In this document: in pieces, positions 17,212 to 26,115 of the stretch
How positions within the stretch are numbered: position 1 is the first letter of the stretch
Layout of the letters: each line of letters starts with the position of its first letter
NCBI RefSeq assembly: GCF_001689125.2
Contig: NZ_CP015405.2
Span: 1,393,001-1,457,000 of the forward strand
Direction of reading: 5' to 3'
DNA length: 64,000 nucleotides
Source: Blautia pseudococcoides
Lineage (GTDB): Bacteria; Bacillota; Clostridia; Lachnospirales; Lachnospiraceae
Position numbers and translations under genes: made by a program
The notes under the pieces: model-generated
Seen by the model: the letters and a program-made list of their open reading frames with translations, nothing else
Told to the model about the DNA's origin: nothing
Databases searched by the model: none

Positions 17212-17985
17212 ATGTTCATGGAAGAACGTCAAAAGATGATTGTCGAGATGGTAAATAAATCCGGTCACATCTCAGTCAATGAAATACAGGAGCGATTTCA
17301 TGTATCCTCCGATTGTGTCAGAAGAGACCTGCGTTCTCTGGAAAGCAGAGGATTATTAAAAAGAACACATGGAGGTGCGATCAGCACCGGTCCAAAAGGG
17401 AAATATCCGGAAGAACTGTATAATCCCAAAGAGGTTTCAGATATGAATGAACTCTGTCTTGCAGCGGCAAAAAAAGCTGCGGAATATATTGTGGAAAATG
17501 ACGTAGTATATCTGACTACCTCTGTGGTTGGTTATTATATGGCGAAATATCTGCCAACAGATTTTTCCTTTACGGTAGTCACCAATTCCGTGACAGTGGC
17601 AGACGAACTGCGGAGACATTTGAATGTGTCTGTCATACTGCTTGGCGGGGAGATGTCCCACCGAGGGCACTGCCATGATTTCTATACAATGCAGATGATG
17701 AAAAATATAAGTCTGGATAAAGCATTTTTGTCACATACAGCTTTGTCGATTGAAAATGGAGCATCTATACACAACAGTGCCGGAGTGGAATTTGGCAGGC
17801 TGATCATGAAAAACAGCTCCAGGAACATAGGAGTGTATCCCTCCGAGAAATTGGGGAAAAAATCAATTCACTCAGTTTGCCCGATCACTGCATATGATCT
17901 TCTGATTACCGATGACCAGGTTTCTGAAGACTTTGTCATGCAGGCAGAGAAATTAAAAGTAAAGGTTGACATTGCGGTTGTATAA
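17212..17985 (+). CDS. DeoR-family transcriptional regulator
   Basis: 257 residues. The DeoR winged helix is at the N-terminus ('RFHVSSDCVRRDLRSLESRG', then LLKRTHGGA). A sugar-phosphate sensing domain follows ('TVVTNSVTVADEL', 'VILLGGEMSHRG', 'LLITDDQ'). ATG at 17212 is chosen because AAAGGAG ends 9 bp upstream. It precedes a small kinase and glycerol-1-phosphate dehydrogenase. DeoR proteins usually sense phosphorylated sugars, so control of this cluster is plausible. Confidence 0.87.
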   Translation: MFMEERQKMIVEMVNKSGHISVNEIQERFHVSSDCVRRDLRSLESRGLLKRTHGGAISTGPKGKYPEELYNPKEVSDMNELCLAAAKKAAEYIVENDVVYLTTSVVGYYMAKYLPTDFSFTVVTNSVTVADELRRHLNVSVILLGGEMSHRGHCHDFYTMQMMKNISLDKAFLSHTALSIENGASIHNSAGVEFGRLIMKNSSRNIGVYPSEKLGKKSIHSVCPITAYDLLITDDQVSEDFVMQAEKLKVKVDIAVV

Positions 17986-18022
17986 AGGATCCGTCCGTAT
18001 GTCTGCTGCACGAGGAGGAAAA

Positions 18023-18748
18023 ATGTACTGTATATTAGTGACCGGGATACCCGCGTCCGGAAAGACTGCCCTGGCAGAGTATTTGTCAGCATCTCTGCAT
18101 ATTCCGTTGGTTTCAAAGGACAAGATCAAAGAAATTTTATTCGATACTATTGGTTTTCGCTCCAGGACAGAAAAAGTTGCGCTTGGAACAGGAGCGATGG
18201 AGACCATGTATTATTTTGCAGGCCAGATGATGAGGACAGGACAGCCGTTCCTGCTGGAAAATAATTTTGAAAATGTCTCGAGACCGGGAATTCAGTCATT
18301 GCTTGAAGAATATGGTTATCAGGCTGTAACTGTTCGCCTTACCGGGGACTATAACGTTCTATTCAAGAGGATGACAGAAAGAAATAATTCACCAGACAGA
18401 CACAAAGGCCATATTGTTAATGATTGTTATCAAAAGCCGGAAATAAACCCAAAAACAAAGCCAAAAACAAACCCAGAAACAAATCCAGAAACAAATCCAG
18501 AAACAAACCCAGAAACAAACCCAGAAACAAACCCAGAAACAAACCCAGAAACAAACCCAGAAATAAACATACAGCCAGTTCTCACACAGGAAGAGTTTAT
18601 CCGGGGAATTACAGAGCGGGGGATGGTAGAGTTTCGGCTTCCGGGACCAGTTATGGAGATTGACACCACAGACTTTTCAAAAGTGGATTTGCGGCATGTG
18701 ACAGAAGAACTGCAAAATATAATATCCAGCCTAAAACTGCAAAGATAG
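18023..18748 (+). CDS. P-loop kinase/ATPase with internal TNPE tandem repeat
   Basis: 241 residues. Walker A 'GIPASGKTALAEYL' is near residue 10. 'LVSKDKIKEILFDTIG' and 'PFLLENNFENVSRPGIQSLL' follow, as in zeta-toxin/AAA_33-type small-molecule kinases. After 'LFKRMTERNNSPDRHKGH' the sequence breaks into a low-complexity linker of about 45 residues built on TNPE. A conserved C-terminal part follows ('GPVMEIDTTDFSKVD'). ATG at 18023 follows CGAGGAGGAAAA. The substrate is unknown. The adjacent dehydrogenase and DeoR regulator suggest a carbohydrate or polyol substrate. Confidence 0.75.
   Translation: MYCILVTGIPASGKTALAEYLSASLHIPLVSKDKIKEILFDTIGFRSRTEKVALGTGAMETMYYFAGQMMRTGQPFLLENNFENVSRPGIQSLLEEYGYQAVTVRLTGDYNVLFKRMTERNNSPDRHKGHIVNDCYQKPEINPKTKPKTNPETNPETNPETNPETNPETNPETNPETNPEINIQPVLTQEEFIRGITERGMVEFRLPGPVMEIDTTDFSKVDLRHVTEELQNIISSLKLQR
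18467..18562 (+). repeat. 12-bp minisatellite, eight units, inside the kinase gene
   Basis: Eight head-to-tail copies of ACAAAYCCAGAA, each encoding Thr-Asn-Pro-Glu. Units 2 and 3 have T and the others C at the variable base. Degenerate copies extend to about 18438. Since 12 is a multiple of 3, copy-number change would lengthen or shorten the linker without frameshift. Confidence 0.95.
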
Positions 18749-18774
18749 CTGCAGTTTGGTAAATTTATTTATAA

Positions 18775-18812
18775 TTTAAATTATTAATAATACTATCAAT
18801 TAATAATTTAAA
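18775..18812. promoter_or_regulatory. Perfect 14-bp AT-rich inverted repeat
   Basis: TTTAAATTATTAAT at 18775-18788 and its exact complement at 18799-18812, separated by 10 bp. It ends 7 bp before the -35 of the dehydrogenase promoter. With no GC pairs and no T-run it is more like an operator than a terminator. The DeoR-type regulator encoded upstream is a candidate ligand. Confidence 0.6.
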
Positions 18813-18819
18813 CGGTAGT

Positions 18820-18847
18820 TTGACATTCTTAAAGATTCTGCTATAGT
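18820..18847 (+). promoter_or_regulatory. Promoter for the glycerol-1-phosphate dehydrogenase gene
   Basis: TTGACA at 18820-18825, a 16-bp spacer and TATAGT at 18842-18847. It leaves a leader of about 115 nt before the ATG. Confidence 0.75.
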
Positions 18848-18969
18848 AAAAACATAGGGTGATAATTCAGTACCAATACCGTTACCCAAAATAGAATCTG
18901 ACAGAAAGGAGCAGAGTGTGGCGCACAGCTAGCTGAAAGTAATGTTTCGTCGCACTCCGGAGCAAAACA

Positions 18970-20313
18970 ATGGAAAAGATAAACTGGAAAAAATATTTGG
19001 AGAAACCATATCACTGTTCCTGTGGAAAGACACATGTGTGCAGCATTGAGGATATTATCATTGAGGAGAATGCCATTGAGCGTCTTCCTGAAATTTTGGG
19101 AAAGCATGGCTATAAAAAACTCTGTGTGGTCAGTGATATCAATACACAAGAGGTGGCTGGGGAAAAAGTATGTGCAGTGCTGAACAAGACGCCAATTCCA
19201 TATCAGACAATTGTTTTTCAGGATAAGGAGCTTGTGCCGGATGAGGAGGCAGTCACATATTTTCTTACAGAGATTGACAGGGACTGTGATCTGATCATCG
19301 GCGTGGGATCTGGTACTATCAACGATTTATGCCGTTTTATCAGTTTTAAAATGAATCTGGATTATTATATTGTGGGTACAGCACCGTCAATGGACGGCTA
19401 TGCCTCCAATGTTTCACCGCTTATAATCAAGCATCTGAAAACTACATATGAAGCCCATACAGCAAAAGTGATAATCGGAGATCTGGATATTCTGGCCCAG
19501 GCACCGCTGTCCATGATCGCTGCAGGCGCAGGTGATATTCTGGGAAAATATGTCTGCCTGACAGACTGGCAGCTTGCTCACATTATTAATGGGGAATATT
19601 ACTGTCCGGAGATGGCTGCTATGGTGAGGGAATCTATCCAGAAGGTAGTAGATCACGCAGAGAGGGCAGCAAAAAGAGAGAAAGAGGCAGTGGCAGCCAT
19701 TATGGAAGGTCTTGTACTCAGCGGTATTGTCATGAGCTATATCGGCAATTCCAGGCCTGCATCAGGAAGTGAGCATCACATGTCTCATTACTGGGAAATG
19801 ATGTTTCTGCTTGACCAGCAGCCGGATCCCCTTCACGGCACAAAGGTGGGAATCGGAACTGTGGCAGCTATCAAGATGTATGAAAAGCTCCGGGAGCTTG
19901 GCAAAGATGCAGTGCCAGGCAGCGCACCGCATTTTGACTACAATACCTGGAGCGAAGAGATTGAGACAGCCTACGGACCGGCAGCGCCTGGTGTCCTGAA
20001 ATTGGAGCAGTCCATCGGAAAAAATAAAAATGAAGAAGTAACAAGAAGAAGAGCGGCTTATCTGCAGCATTTGGATAAGATTCAGGCGCTGATTGATGAG
20101 CTGCCAAAGGCGGAGACAATTATTGACATTCTGAAGTCAATGGACGCGTCATATTATCCGGAGCAGATCAAGGTGACAAAAGATGTTTTCAAACGGAGCA
20201 TTTATTATGCGAAAGATTTGAGAAACCGTTTTGGGCTTCTGCAGCTTTTATTTGACCTGGAGCTTCAGGAAGGATTCAGTAAAGACCTGATCAAAGAAAT
20301 ATATAAGGCATAA
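18970..20313 (+). CDS. egsA: sn-glycerol-1-phosphate dehydrogenase (EgsA/AraM family)
   Basis: 447 residues of the AraM/EgsA branch of metal-dependent dehydrogenases. 'LIIGVGSGTINDLCRF' binds NAD(P)H, and 'GTAPSMDGYASNVSPLI' is the branch signature. 'GAGDILGKYVCLTDW' and 'SGSEHHMSHYWEM' supply metal ligands, followed by 'HGTKVGIGTV'. Bacillus AraM reduces dihydroxyacetone phosphate to glycerol 1-phosphate and is Ni-dependent. Bacillus AraM is about 394 residues, so this one has an extended C-terminus. The neighbouring DeoR and kinase point to sugar- or polyol-regulated use. Confidence 0.85.
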   Translation: MEKINWKKYLEKPYHCSCGKTHVCSIEDIIIEENAIERLPEILGKHGYKKLCVVSDINTQEVAGEKVCAVLNKTPIPYQTIVFQDKELVPDEEAVTYFLTEIDRDCDLIIGVGSGTINDLCRFISFKMNLDYYIVGTAPSMDGYASNVSPLIIKHLKTTYEAHTAKVIIGDLDILAQAPLSMIAAGAGDILGKYVCLTDWQLAHIINGEYYCPEMAAMVRESIQKVVDHAERAAKREKEAVAAIMEGLVLSGIVMSYIGNSRPASGSEHHMSHYWEMMFLLDQQPDPLHGTKVGIGTVAAIKMYEKLRELGKDAVPGSAPHFDYNTWSEEIETAYGPAAPGVLKLEQSIGKNKNEEVTRRRAAYLQHLDKIQALIDELPKAETIIDILKSMDASYYPEQIKVTKDVFKRSIYYAKDLRNRFGLLQLLFDLELQEGFSKDLIKEIYKA

Positions 20314-20381
20314 TTCACATTGCACTGCCCCTCCTGCTTGTGATAAACTAGAAGCAATGATGAAAAAAGGAGCTTAGAGTC

Positions 20382-21275
20382 ATGAGACAGATTTTGGAGA
20401 ACGAATTTCTGAGAGTATCCATAGAGGACCACGGTGCTGAATTAGTCAGTGTGTATGATAAGGAAAATGAGAGAGAAGAGTTATGGCAGGCAAAGCCACC
20501 TTATTGGAACCGCCACGCGCCTGTTCTCTTTCCAAATGTAGGAAAGCATCACAACGATACATACCGTCTGCAGGAACAGGAATTCCATACCAGCCAGCAT
20601 GGATTTGCCAGAGACAGGGAGTTTGTCTGTATCAGCAGGACAGATTCGGCCCTTACCCACAAACTGATTTCGGATGAGAACACCAGAAGCTATTTTCCCT
20701 TTGATTTTGAACTGCATATCACACACCGTCTGGAGGAAAGGAAGCTTACCGTGGAATGGAATGTGGTGAACAACAGTGGAGATACCATGTATTTCACGAT
20801 CGGTGGACATCCCGGTTTCAACGTTCCCATTCTGCAGGGTAGTAAACAGACCGATTATTACCTTTTGTTTAAAGAGGGACCGGCGCTTAAATACAAACTG
20901 GTGTATGGCGACAGCGGTACGGCAGATGCTTCCAAAGAATACACGCTGCATGTGGAAGAGGCGGAAGGATATTACAGATGCCCCATTACAGATCATATGT
21001 TTGACAGGGATGCCCTGATCTTTGATGATACCCAGATTGAATGGGTGGGGATCGGATACCCTGACGGGAGACCTTATGTGACCATGGAGTGCGAAGGGTT
21101 TACCAATTTCGGCATCTGGACAATGCCGGGAGGACCTTATATCTGTCTGGAGCCATGGATGGGGCGCTGTGATGACTATGGTTTCACAGGAGATATTTCA
21201 GAAAAACCGGATATTATTTCTCTGAAAAAAGGGGAAACTTTTCATAAGGGTTATTGCCTTACTTTTCACAGATAA
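20382..21275 (+). CDS. Aldose 1-epimerase-like protein (LacX type)
   Basis: 297 residues of the galactose-mutarotase fold: 'EFLRVSIEDHGAELVSVYDK', 'PVLFPNVGKHHNDTY', 'SQHGFARDREF', 'GGHPGFNVP', and the catalytic-Glu region 'GPYICLEPWMGRCD'. LacX-like proteins interconvert sugar anomers or phosphosugars; the precise sugar is unknown. It follows egsA by 68 bp with its own AAAGGAG site, so it may be co-transcribed. Confidence 0.85.
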   Translation: MRQILENEFLRVSIEDHGAELVSVYDKENEREELWQAKPPYWNRHAPVLFPNVGKHHNDTYRLQEQEFHTSQHGFARDREFVCISRTDSALTHKLISDENTRSYFPFDFELHITHRLEERKLTVEWNVVNNSGDTMYFTIGGHPGFNVPILQGSKQTDYYLLFKEGPALKYKLVYGDSGTADASKEYTLHVEEAEGYYRCPITDHMFDRDALIFDDTQIEWVGIGYPDGRPYVTMECEGFTNFGIWTMPGGPYICLEPWMGRCDDYGFTGDISEKPDIISLKKGETFHKGYCLTFHR

Positions 21276-21310
21276 GCGGCCGGGATTTTGGAACTTATAA
21301 AAAGAAGATC

Positions 21311-21347
21311 AAAAAGCTGCAGGGCAGAAATGTTCGGCAGCTTTTTT
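21311..21347 (+). terminator. Terminator after the epimerase gene
   Basis: AAAAAGCTGC pairs with GCAGCTTTTT across a loop of about 16 nt, with the T-run at 21342-21347. Confidence 0.85.
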
Positions 21348-21368
21348 GTAGAGATTTTGTAGAGATTT
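21347..21368 (+). promoter_or_regulatory. Tandem 11-bp response-regulator half-sites before the first two-component system
   Basis: TGTAGAGATTT occurs twice with exact 11-bp phasing (21347-21357, 21358-21368). Close copies TGTAGGGAAAG and TATAGAGATTT occur with the same phasing at 23326 and 23337, ahead of the ABC genes. One turn per half-site is typical of OmpR/PhoB dimers. Confidence 0.6.
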
Positions 21369-21450
21369 TTTTGTTATCCTGATTATAAAATGGATAAAAA
21401 TGCTCTTGGCAGGAAAAGAAGTACTCGCGCAGAGCTGGATGGGAGGAAGA

Positions 21451-22125
21451 ATGGCGGAAAAAATTTTGATCGTGGATGACGAGAAGGATATCCGCTGTAT
21501 GCTGAAAGATTATTTTGAGCTGCAGGGATATGAAATTTATACAGCGGATGGCGGGGAGGACGCGTTGGAAAAAATGAAGATACAGCCTGATATGATCCTT
21601 CTCGACATTAATATGCCGGATATGGACGGATATGAGGTCTGCAGAAGGATCAGAGATTATGTGAGCTGTCCCATTCTCTTTCTCACTGCAAGAGTGGAAG
21701 AGCAGGACAGAGTAAATGGACTGATGGTTGGCGGTGATGATTATATTATGAAACCGTTCAGCATGGATGAACTGGAGGCCAGAATTATGGCACATCTGCG
21801 GCGGGAGCGACGAATGGCATCCAGAGAACAACTTAGGTTTCAGGGAAAGCTGGTAATCAATTACTCACAGCGGAAAGTGTTTTATGGAAAGGAACAGATA
21901 CCGTTCACCAAAATGGAATTTGACCTTATAGAGTTTTTATCCATGCATAAAAAACAGGTGTTCAGCAAAGAACGCATTTATGAAGCTGTCCGTGGGTATG
22001 ACGGGGATGGAGACAGCAGTATTATTATGGAGCATATCAGAAGGATCCGGTTGAAACTGAAAAAATATACAAACCATGACTATATAGAAACTGTTTGGGG
22101 AGTGGGCTATCAATGGATTGGATAG
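21451..22125 (+). CDS. OmpR-family response regulator
   Basis: 224 residues. The receiver has the acidic pair in 'LIVDDEKD', phosphoacceptor Asp in 'MILLDINMPDMDGYEV', 'FLTAR' and Lys in 'YIMKPFS'. The output is a winged-helix Trans_reg_C domain ('TKMEFDLIEFLSMH', 'ETVWGVGYQW'). ATG at 21451 follows GGGAGGAAG. It overlaps the kinase gene by 13 bp and heads a five-gene set that ends with an ABC-2 type exporter. Confidence 0.93.
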   Translation: MAEKILIVDDEKDIRCMLKDYFELQGYEIYTADGGEDALEKMKIQPDMILLDINMPDMDGYEVCRRIRDYVSCPILFLTARVEEQDRVNGLMVGGDDYIMKPFSMDELEARIMAHLRRERRMASREQLRFQGKLVINYSQRKVFYGKEQIPFTKMEFDLIEFLSMHKKQVFSKERIYEAVRGYDGDGDSSIIMEHIRRIRLKLKKYTNHDYIETVWGVGYQWIG

Positions 22126-23330
22126 AAGAATACCTGGAGGATCTGGGAAAGAAAATCAGAAATCTGAATCTCAGGAAATCTCTGCGCTTTTATATTTTCG
22201 TGGCGGTACTGGCAATCTGTCTGGCCTCTGCCATGACGATACAGACCTGCAATGGATGGAAACGGATCATTGAGAAGCCGTATGGGCACAAGACATCGCA
22301 GATGGTACTGGATAAGGAGAAGAATACTGTCTTTACCTTTGAGTATTCAATACCGGAAAAAAAGCTGACCAAGTTGGATATCCTGTTGCTGGAAGGCATT
22401 AATATTCTGCAGTATGGGTGCGTGCTGCTGTATTCTGTACTGGCAATTGCTTTTGTGTCCAGGCTGTATTACAGGAATAAGCTGAAAAAGCCCATTGATA
22501 TTATGACAGATGCAGCCCAGCATATTTCCCAAAATGACATGGGGTATTCCTGCAGATATGACAGTTCGGATGAAATGGGCCAGCTCTGCAGATGCCTGGA
22601 TGACATGCGCCTGCAGCTCATTTCGTATCAGGAGAACCTCTGGAATCAGGCAGAAGACCAGAGAACTCTGAACGCGGCGTTTGCCCATGATCTGCGCACG
22701 CCGCTTACCGTTATGCAGGGATATGTGGACTTGCTGCTTCGCTTTTATCCGGATGACCGGCTGCAAAAAGAAAAGGTTATAGAGATTCTCCATACCATGC
22801 AGGAACAACTGGGAAGGCTCGAGAACTTTGGAGGGACCATGAAAGAGATCCACAGTATGGAAGAACGGATGCCAAAGGGGAAGCATATCCGCTTCTCCTG
22901 TCTCTTTGAAAAAATATGTGAGACGGCAGCGCCTCTTAATGAGACAAGCGGTACCGAAATTGTAGTGAGGATGAAGGGAAATCCGGAGACGGAACTGCTG
23001 GCAGATGATTTTTTTGTTCTGGAAGTGGCTGAAAACCTTCTGTCAAACGCCCTCCGTTATGCAGATAAGAGGATTGAAGTGCTCCTGGAAGCCGGGCGTG
23101 AGGAGGGGCCCATCCGTCTGTATGTAAAAGATGACGGAAGAGGGTTTTCAAAAGAGGAACTGGTGAAAGCTGTCTCTCCATATTACAGGGAAAAGAAGGG
23201 GGACAACAGCCATTTTGGCATAGGATTGTCCATCAGTGCCCTGCTCTGTAAAAAACACGGGGGAGAGCTGGAACTTGCCAACAGTATTTGCGGAGGTGCA
23301 ATTGTCTGCGCGGTATTTTCCTGTCTGTAG
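22113..23330 (+). CDS. Sensor histidine kinase
   Basis: 405 residues. Two membrane segments ('FYIFVAVLAICLASAMTI' near residue 30 and 'YGCVLLYSVLAIAFVS' near 110) flank an external part of about 60 residues. HAMP and the H-box 'FAHDLRTPLTVMQGY' follow. The ATPase domain has N-box 'EVAENLLSNALRYA', 'DDGRGFS' and 'HFGIGLSISALL'. It pairs with the regulator just upstream. The signal is unknown; an antimicrobial or envelope signal is plausible because an ABC exporter follows. Confidence 0.9.
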   Translation: MDWIEEYLEDLGKKIRNLNLRKSLRFYIFVAVLAICLASAMTIQTCNGWKRIIEKPYGHKTSQMVLDKEKNTVFTFEYSIPEKKLTKLDILLLEGINILQYGCVLLYSVLAIAFVSRLYYRNKLKKPIDIMTDAAQHISQNDMGYSCRYDSSDEMGQLCRCLDDMRLQLISYQENLWNQAEDQRTLNAAFAHDLRTPLTVMQGYVDLLLRFYPDDRLQKEKVIEILHTMQEQLGRLENFGGTMKEIHSMEERMPKGKHIRFSCLFEKICETAAPLNETSGTEIVVRMKGNPETELLADDFFVLEVAENLLSNALRYADKRIEVLLEAGREEGPIRLYVKDDGRGFSKEELVKAVSPYYREKKGDNSHFGIGLSISALLCKKHGGELELANSICGGAIVCAVFSCL

Positions 23331-23347
23331 GGAAAGTATAGAGATTT
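23326..23347 (+). promoter_or_regulatory. Tandem 11-bp half-sites before the ABC-2 exporter genes
   Basis: TGTAGGGAAAG (23326-23336) and TATAGAGATTT (23337-23347) repeat, in the same phase, the element found before the response-regulator gene. The site also contains GGGAAA and TTTCCC as an inverted pair. It straddles the kinase stop codon. Confidence 0.5.
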
Positions 23348-23394
23348 CCCTGTTAAGATAAGAAGCAGATAAGGAGAAAGGAAGTAAGACAAAA

Positions 23395-24273
23395 ATGGAT
23401 ACGAAGATAGAAATCAAAAATCTGAGTAAAAACTACGGGAAAAAGCAGGCTCTAAAAAATGTGGACCTCACCATCCGTCAGGGAATGTTCGGTCTTTTGG
23501 GTCCCAATGGTGCCGGCAAGACAACGCTTATGAAAATCATTGCAACTCTGCTGCAGAAATCAGAAGGGGACGTACGCGTATGCGGTATTGATATTAACAA
23601 TGACAGGGAAATCCGAAGGATCATCGGTTATCTTCCACAGGACTTTTCCATGTACGGAAATATGTCTGTATATGAGGCCATGGATTACCTGGGCGTATTG
23701 TCAGACCTTTCCGGGCGGGAGAGAAAGGAGAGGATTCCCTCACTGCTTGAACAGGTAAATCTCTCAGATGATGTAAAAACCAAGGTGCGTGCCATGTCGG
23801 GCGGAATGCGCAGGAGGCTTGGCATTGCACAGGCGCTGCTGCACGAACCCAAAGTGCTGATCGTGGATGAACCGACGGCGGGCCTTGACCCGGAAGAGAG
23901 GGTGCGTTTTCGTAATCTGCTCAGCGAGACGGCAAAGGACAGAATTGTCATACTGTCCACACATATCGTGGGGGATGTTGAGGCCACCTGCGAAGACATT
24001 GCTGTTCTGAACAAGGGCTGTGTGCTTTTTCAGGGGACCGTGACAGAACTTTTGGAGGAGGCCAGCGGCAGGATCTACAGTGCCCAGGTATCGAGGATGG
24101 AATTAGAAAGCATCAGGAATAGTTATACGGTCACCAGTATGATGATGCAGGGGAATCATGCCTGTGTCCGTCTGATCGCAGATGAAAAGCCTTTCGCCGA
24201 TGCGCAGGTATGTGAGGCAAATGTGGAGGATGCTTACATGTATTTGATGCAGGAGGAGAGGAGGAGAAAATAA
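23395..24273 (+). CDS. ABC transporter ATP-binding protein
   Basis: 292 residues: Walker A 'GPNGAGKTT', Q-loop 'GYLPQDFSMYG', signature 'MSGGMRRRLGIAQALLHEP', Walker B 'VLIVDEPTAGLDPEE', H-loop 'STHIV'. It is closest to the NatA/BcrA type of ABC-2 exporters. The stop TAA shares its last base with the next gene's ATG. With the two permeases it forms a transporter under the upstream two-component system. Confidence 0.92.
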   Translation: MDTKIEIKNLSKNYGKKQALKNVDLTIRQGMFGLLGPNGAGKTTLMKIIATLLQKSEGDVRVCGIDINNDREIRRIIGYLPQDFSMYGNMSVYEAMDYLGVLSDLSGRERKERIPSLLEQVNLSDDVKTKVRAMSGGMRRRLGIAQALLHEPKVLIVDEPTAGLDPEERVRFRNLLSETAKDRIVILSTHIVGDVEATCEDIAVLNKGCVLFQGTVTELLEEASGRIYSAQVSRMELESIRNSYTVTSMMMQGNHACVRLIADEKPFADAQVCEANVEDAYMYLMQEERRRK

Positions 24274-25526
24274 TGTTTTTTAAACTTTTTGCCAAGGAAT
24301 GCGGGCAGATGTTGAAAAGCCTCATTTATTATTTGTTTCTGGCTGCGCTTATTTTCTTCTATGTAAGCCAGGTGGGAAGCTTTACCCCATATTCGGAGCC
24401 TTTAAAGGGGCAGGAACAGAGCTATGGGCTGAAAACCAGCTCTGATAAGCAGGAGATCATGGGAGCAACCCTGGCCATGCTTGCCGGAGAATATGAGGGA
24501 AACAGCTATACTGCATATCCGGTGGGATTTTATAAAAATGTGGTCCTGACGGAAGAGAAACAGAAAGGGATCCATCAGATCTTAACGGCCTGTACAGGTA
24601 TGGAAGATGGATATTCAGAGGCAATCCGGGAGTCGGATGAGAAAACACCTATAGAAAATGGGGCATCCATCCAGATGACAGGTGTCAATCCGCCCATCCT
24701 TGCCCCGGCAGAAAATCTGTCCTACGATAAGTTTTTACGGTACATGAAAAAAGCGGATAAGATCATCGGCGGAGGGACCAGCTATGCTGCTGACAAGATT
24801 AAAAATAATGCCATGACCTATGCCACTTACGACGATGCAAAAAAAATCTATGATGCCAGTCTGTATACGGACCGCATATCCAGAGGAAAAGCCAGGATCT
24901 TCTGTGACTATATGGGCATTATCCTGGGCCTCCTTCCGGTATTTCTGGCGGTGACCAGAACGCTCAGGGACAAACGCTCTATGGCCCAGGAAGTGATTTA
25001 TGCCAGAAAAGCGTCCTCTGCGGCCATTATAGCAGCACGGTATTTTGCCGCTGTATTCCTGATCGCAGTTCCACTGTTCTTGCTGTCAGTTATGCCCACG
25101 CTTCAGTGTATGTATTACGGACACCAGCTGGGAGTGGCAGTGGATCTGCTGGCCTATGGAAAATACATTTTAGGATGGATTTTACCGGAGGCGGCGTTTG
25201 TTCTGGCGTTGGGATTCTTCCTGTCCGAATCCGTGGGAGGACCGGCTGCTATTTTAGTACAGGTGGTGATCTGGATCGTAAGCATCAGCGCCGGAGGAAC
25301 AAAGCTGGTTGGCACGGTAGGATGGAACCTGATCCCACGGTTTAATAATGACCAGTCCACAGACGTATGGCTGTCCGTGTACGGACAGATGGTCAAAAAC
25401 AGACTGCTGTACGCCGGGCTTGCCTTAGCGCTTATGGCAGGTACTATGGTGATTTATCACATGAAGCGGAAAGGAGTGCTGGGAGGCCGTGGAAAGAATT
25501 TTATCCATAGAAAAAGAATACTTTAA
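24273..25526 (+). CDS. ABC-2 type permease, large
   Basis: 417 residues. One N-terminal membrane segment ('LIYYLFLAALIFFYV') is followed by an extracytoplasmic region of about 180 residues. Five or so membrane segments follow ('FCDYMGIILGLLPVFLAV', 'IAARYFAAVFLIAVPLFLL'). This is the layout of ABC-2/DUF3526-like permeases of antimicrobial or lipid exporters. Start codon and upstream stop overlap by one base, indicating coupled translation. Confidence 0.8.
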   Translation: MFFKLFAKECGQMLKSLIYYLFLAALIFFYVSQVGSFTPYSEPLKGQEQSYGLKTSSDKQEIMGATLAMLAGEYEGNSYTAYPVGFYKNVVLTEEKQKGIHQILTACTGMEDGYSEAIRESDEKTPIENGASIQMTGVNPPILAPAENLSYDKFLRYMKKADKIIGGGTSYAADKIKNNAMTYATYDDAKKIYDASLYTDRISRGKARIFCDYMGIILGLLPVFLAVTRTLRDKRSMAQEVIYARKASSAAIIAARYFAAVFLIAVPLFLLSVMPTLQCMYYGHQLGVAVDLLAYGKYILGWILPEAAFVLALGFFLSESVGGPAAILVQVVIWIVSISAGGTKLVGTVGWNLIPRFNNDQSTDVWLSVYGQMVKNRLLYAGLALALMAGTMVIYHMKRKGVLGGRGKNFIHRKRIL

Positions 25527-26109
25527 AAATCATTATGCCGGACATTTTACAGCAGGTGTGCTGTTCTGCCTTTTCGCTCCGGTGATCGTGGGCCTGGAAG
25601 CGCTGAATCAGTCTCAAGCCGGACAGGTATTGGATATATATTTTTCACTGCTGGGCATTGTGCTGCTGACGCCGCTTTTTATGCCCGAGCAGAACAAAGA
25701 TATCAGGGATTTGCTGGCAAGCAAAGAATATCCGGTAAGAAATGTGCAGCTTTTGCGTTTGCTGCAGGCATATCTCATACTGGCAGTGCTGAATCTGCTG
25801 GTCTTATTTCAGATGAGGCTTGGAGCGTGCACCTTTCCTTTTGGAACTTACTTTTTATGCGCCATGGCAAGCTGCGTTTTCCTTGGAGGACTTGGGATCC
25901 TGGCCTATGGTATAACGGATAATCTGGCAATCGCTTATATGATTCCCGTATTTTATTACATCTGCTGTTATGGCTCAGGGGAAAAGTATATGGGGAAATT
26001 TTATTTGTTTTCTCTCATGGAGGGAAAGATGGAGAATAAGATATGGCTTGGTACAGCAGGCATTGTGCTGACTGCAGCAGGCCTATGGATAAGAAACAGA
26101 AAGAAATAA
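25489..26109 (+). CDS. ABC-2 type permease, small
   Basis: 206 residues, mostly hydrophobic, about six membrane segments ('HFTAGVLFCLFAPVIVG', 'LDIYFSLLGIVLLTPLFM', 'YFLCAMASCVFLGGLGILAY'). GTG at 25489 is the first usable start and lies 37 bp inside the preceding permease gene, so the two are coupled. It ends the operon before a bidirectional terminator. No family signature beyond the membrane layout. Confidence 0.72.
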   Translation: MERILSIEKEYFKNHYAGHFTAGVLFCLFAPVIVGLEALNQSQAGQVLDIYFSLLGIVLLTPLFMPEQNKDIRDLLASKEYPVRNVQLLRLLQAYLILAVLNLLVLFQMRLGACTFPFGTYFLCAMASCVFLGGLGILAYGITDNLAIAYMIPVFYYICCYGSGEKYMGKFYLFSLMEGKMENKIWLGTAGIVLTAAGLWIRNRKK

Positions 26110-26115
26110 GAAAAG

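Noticed and set aside
18438..18567. CRISPR-like array
   Set aside because: The units are 12 bp, contiguous and coding, with no spacers.
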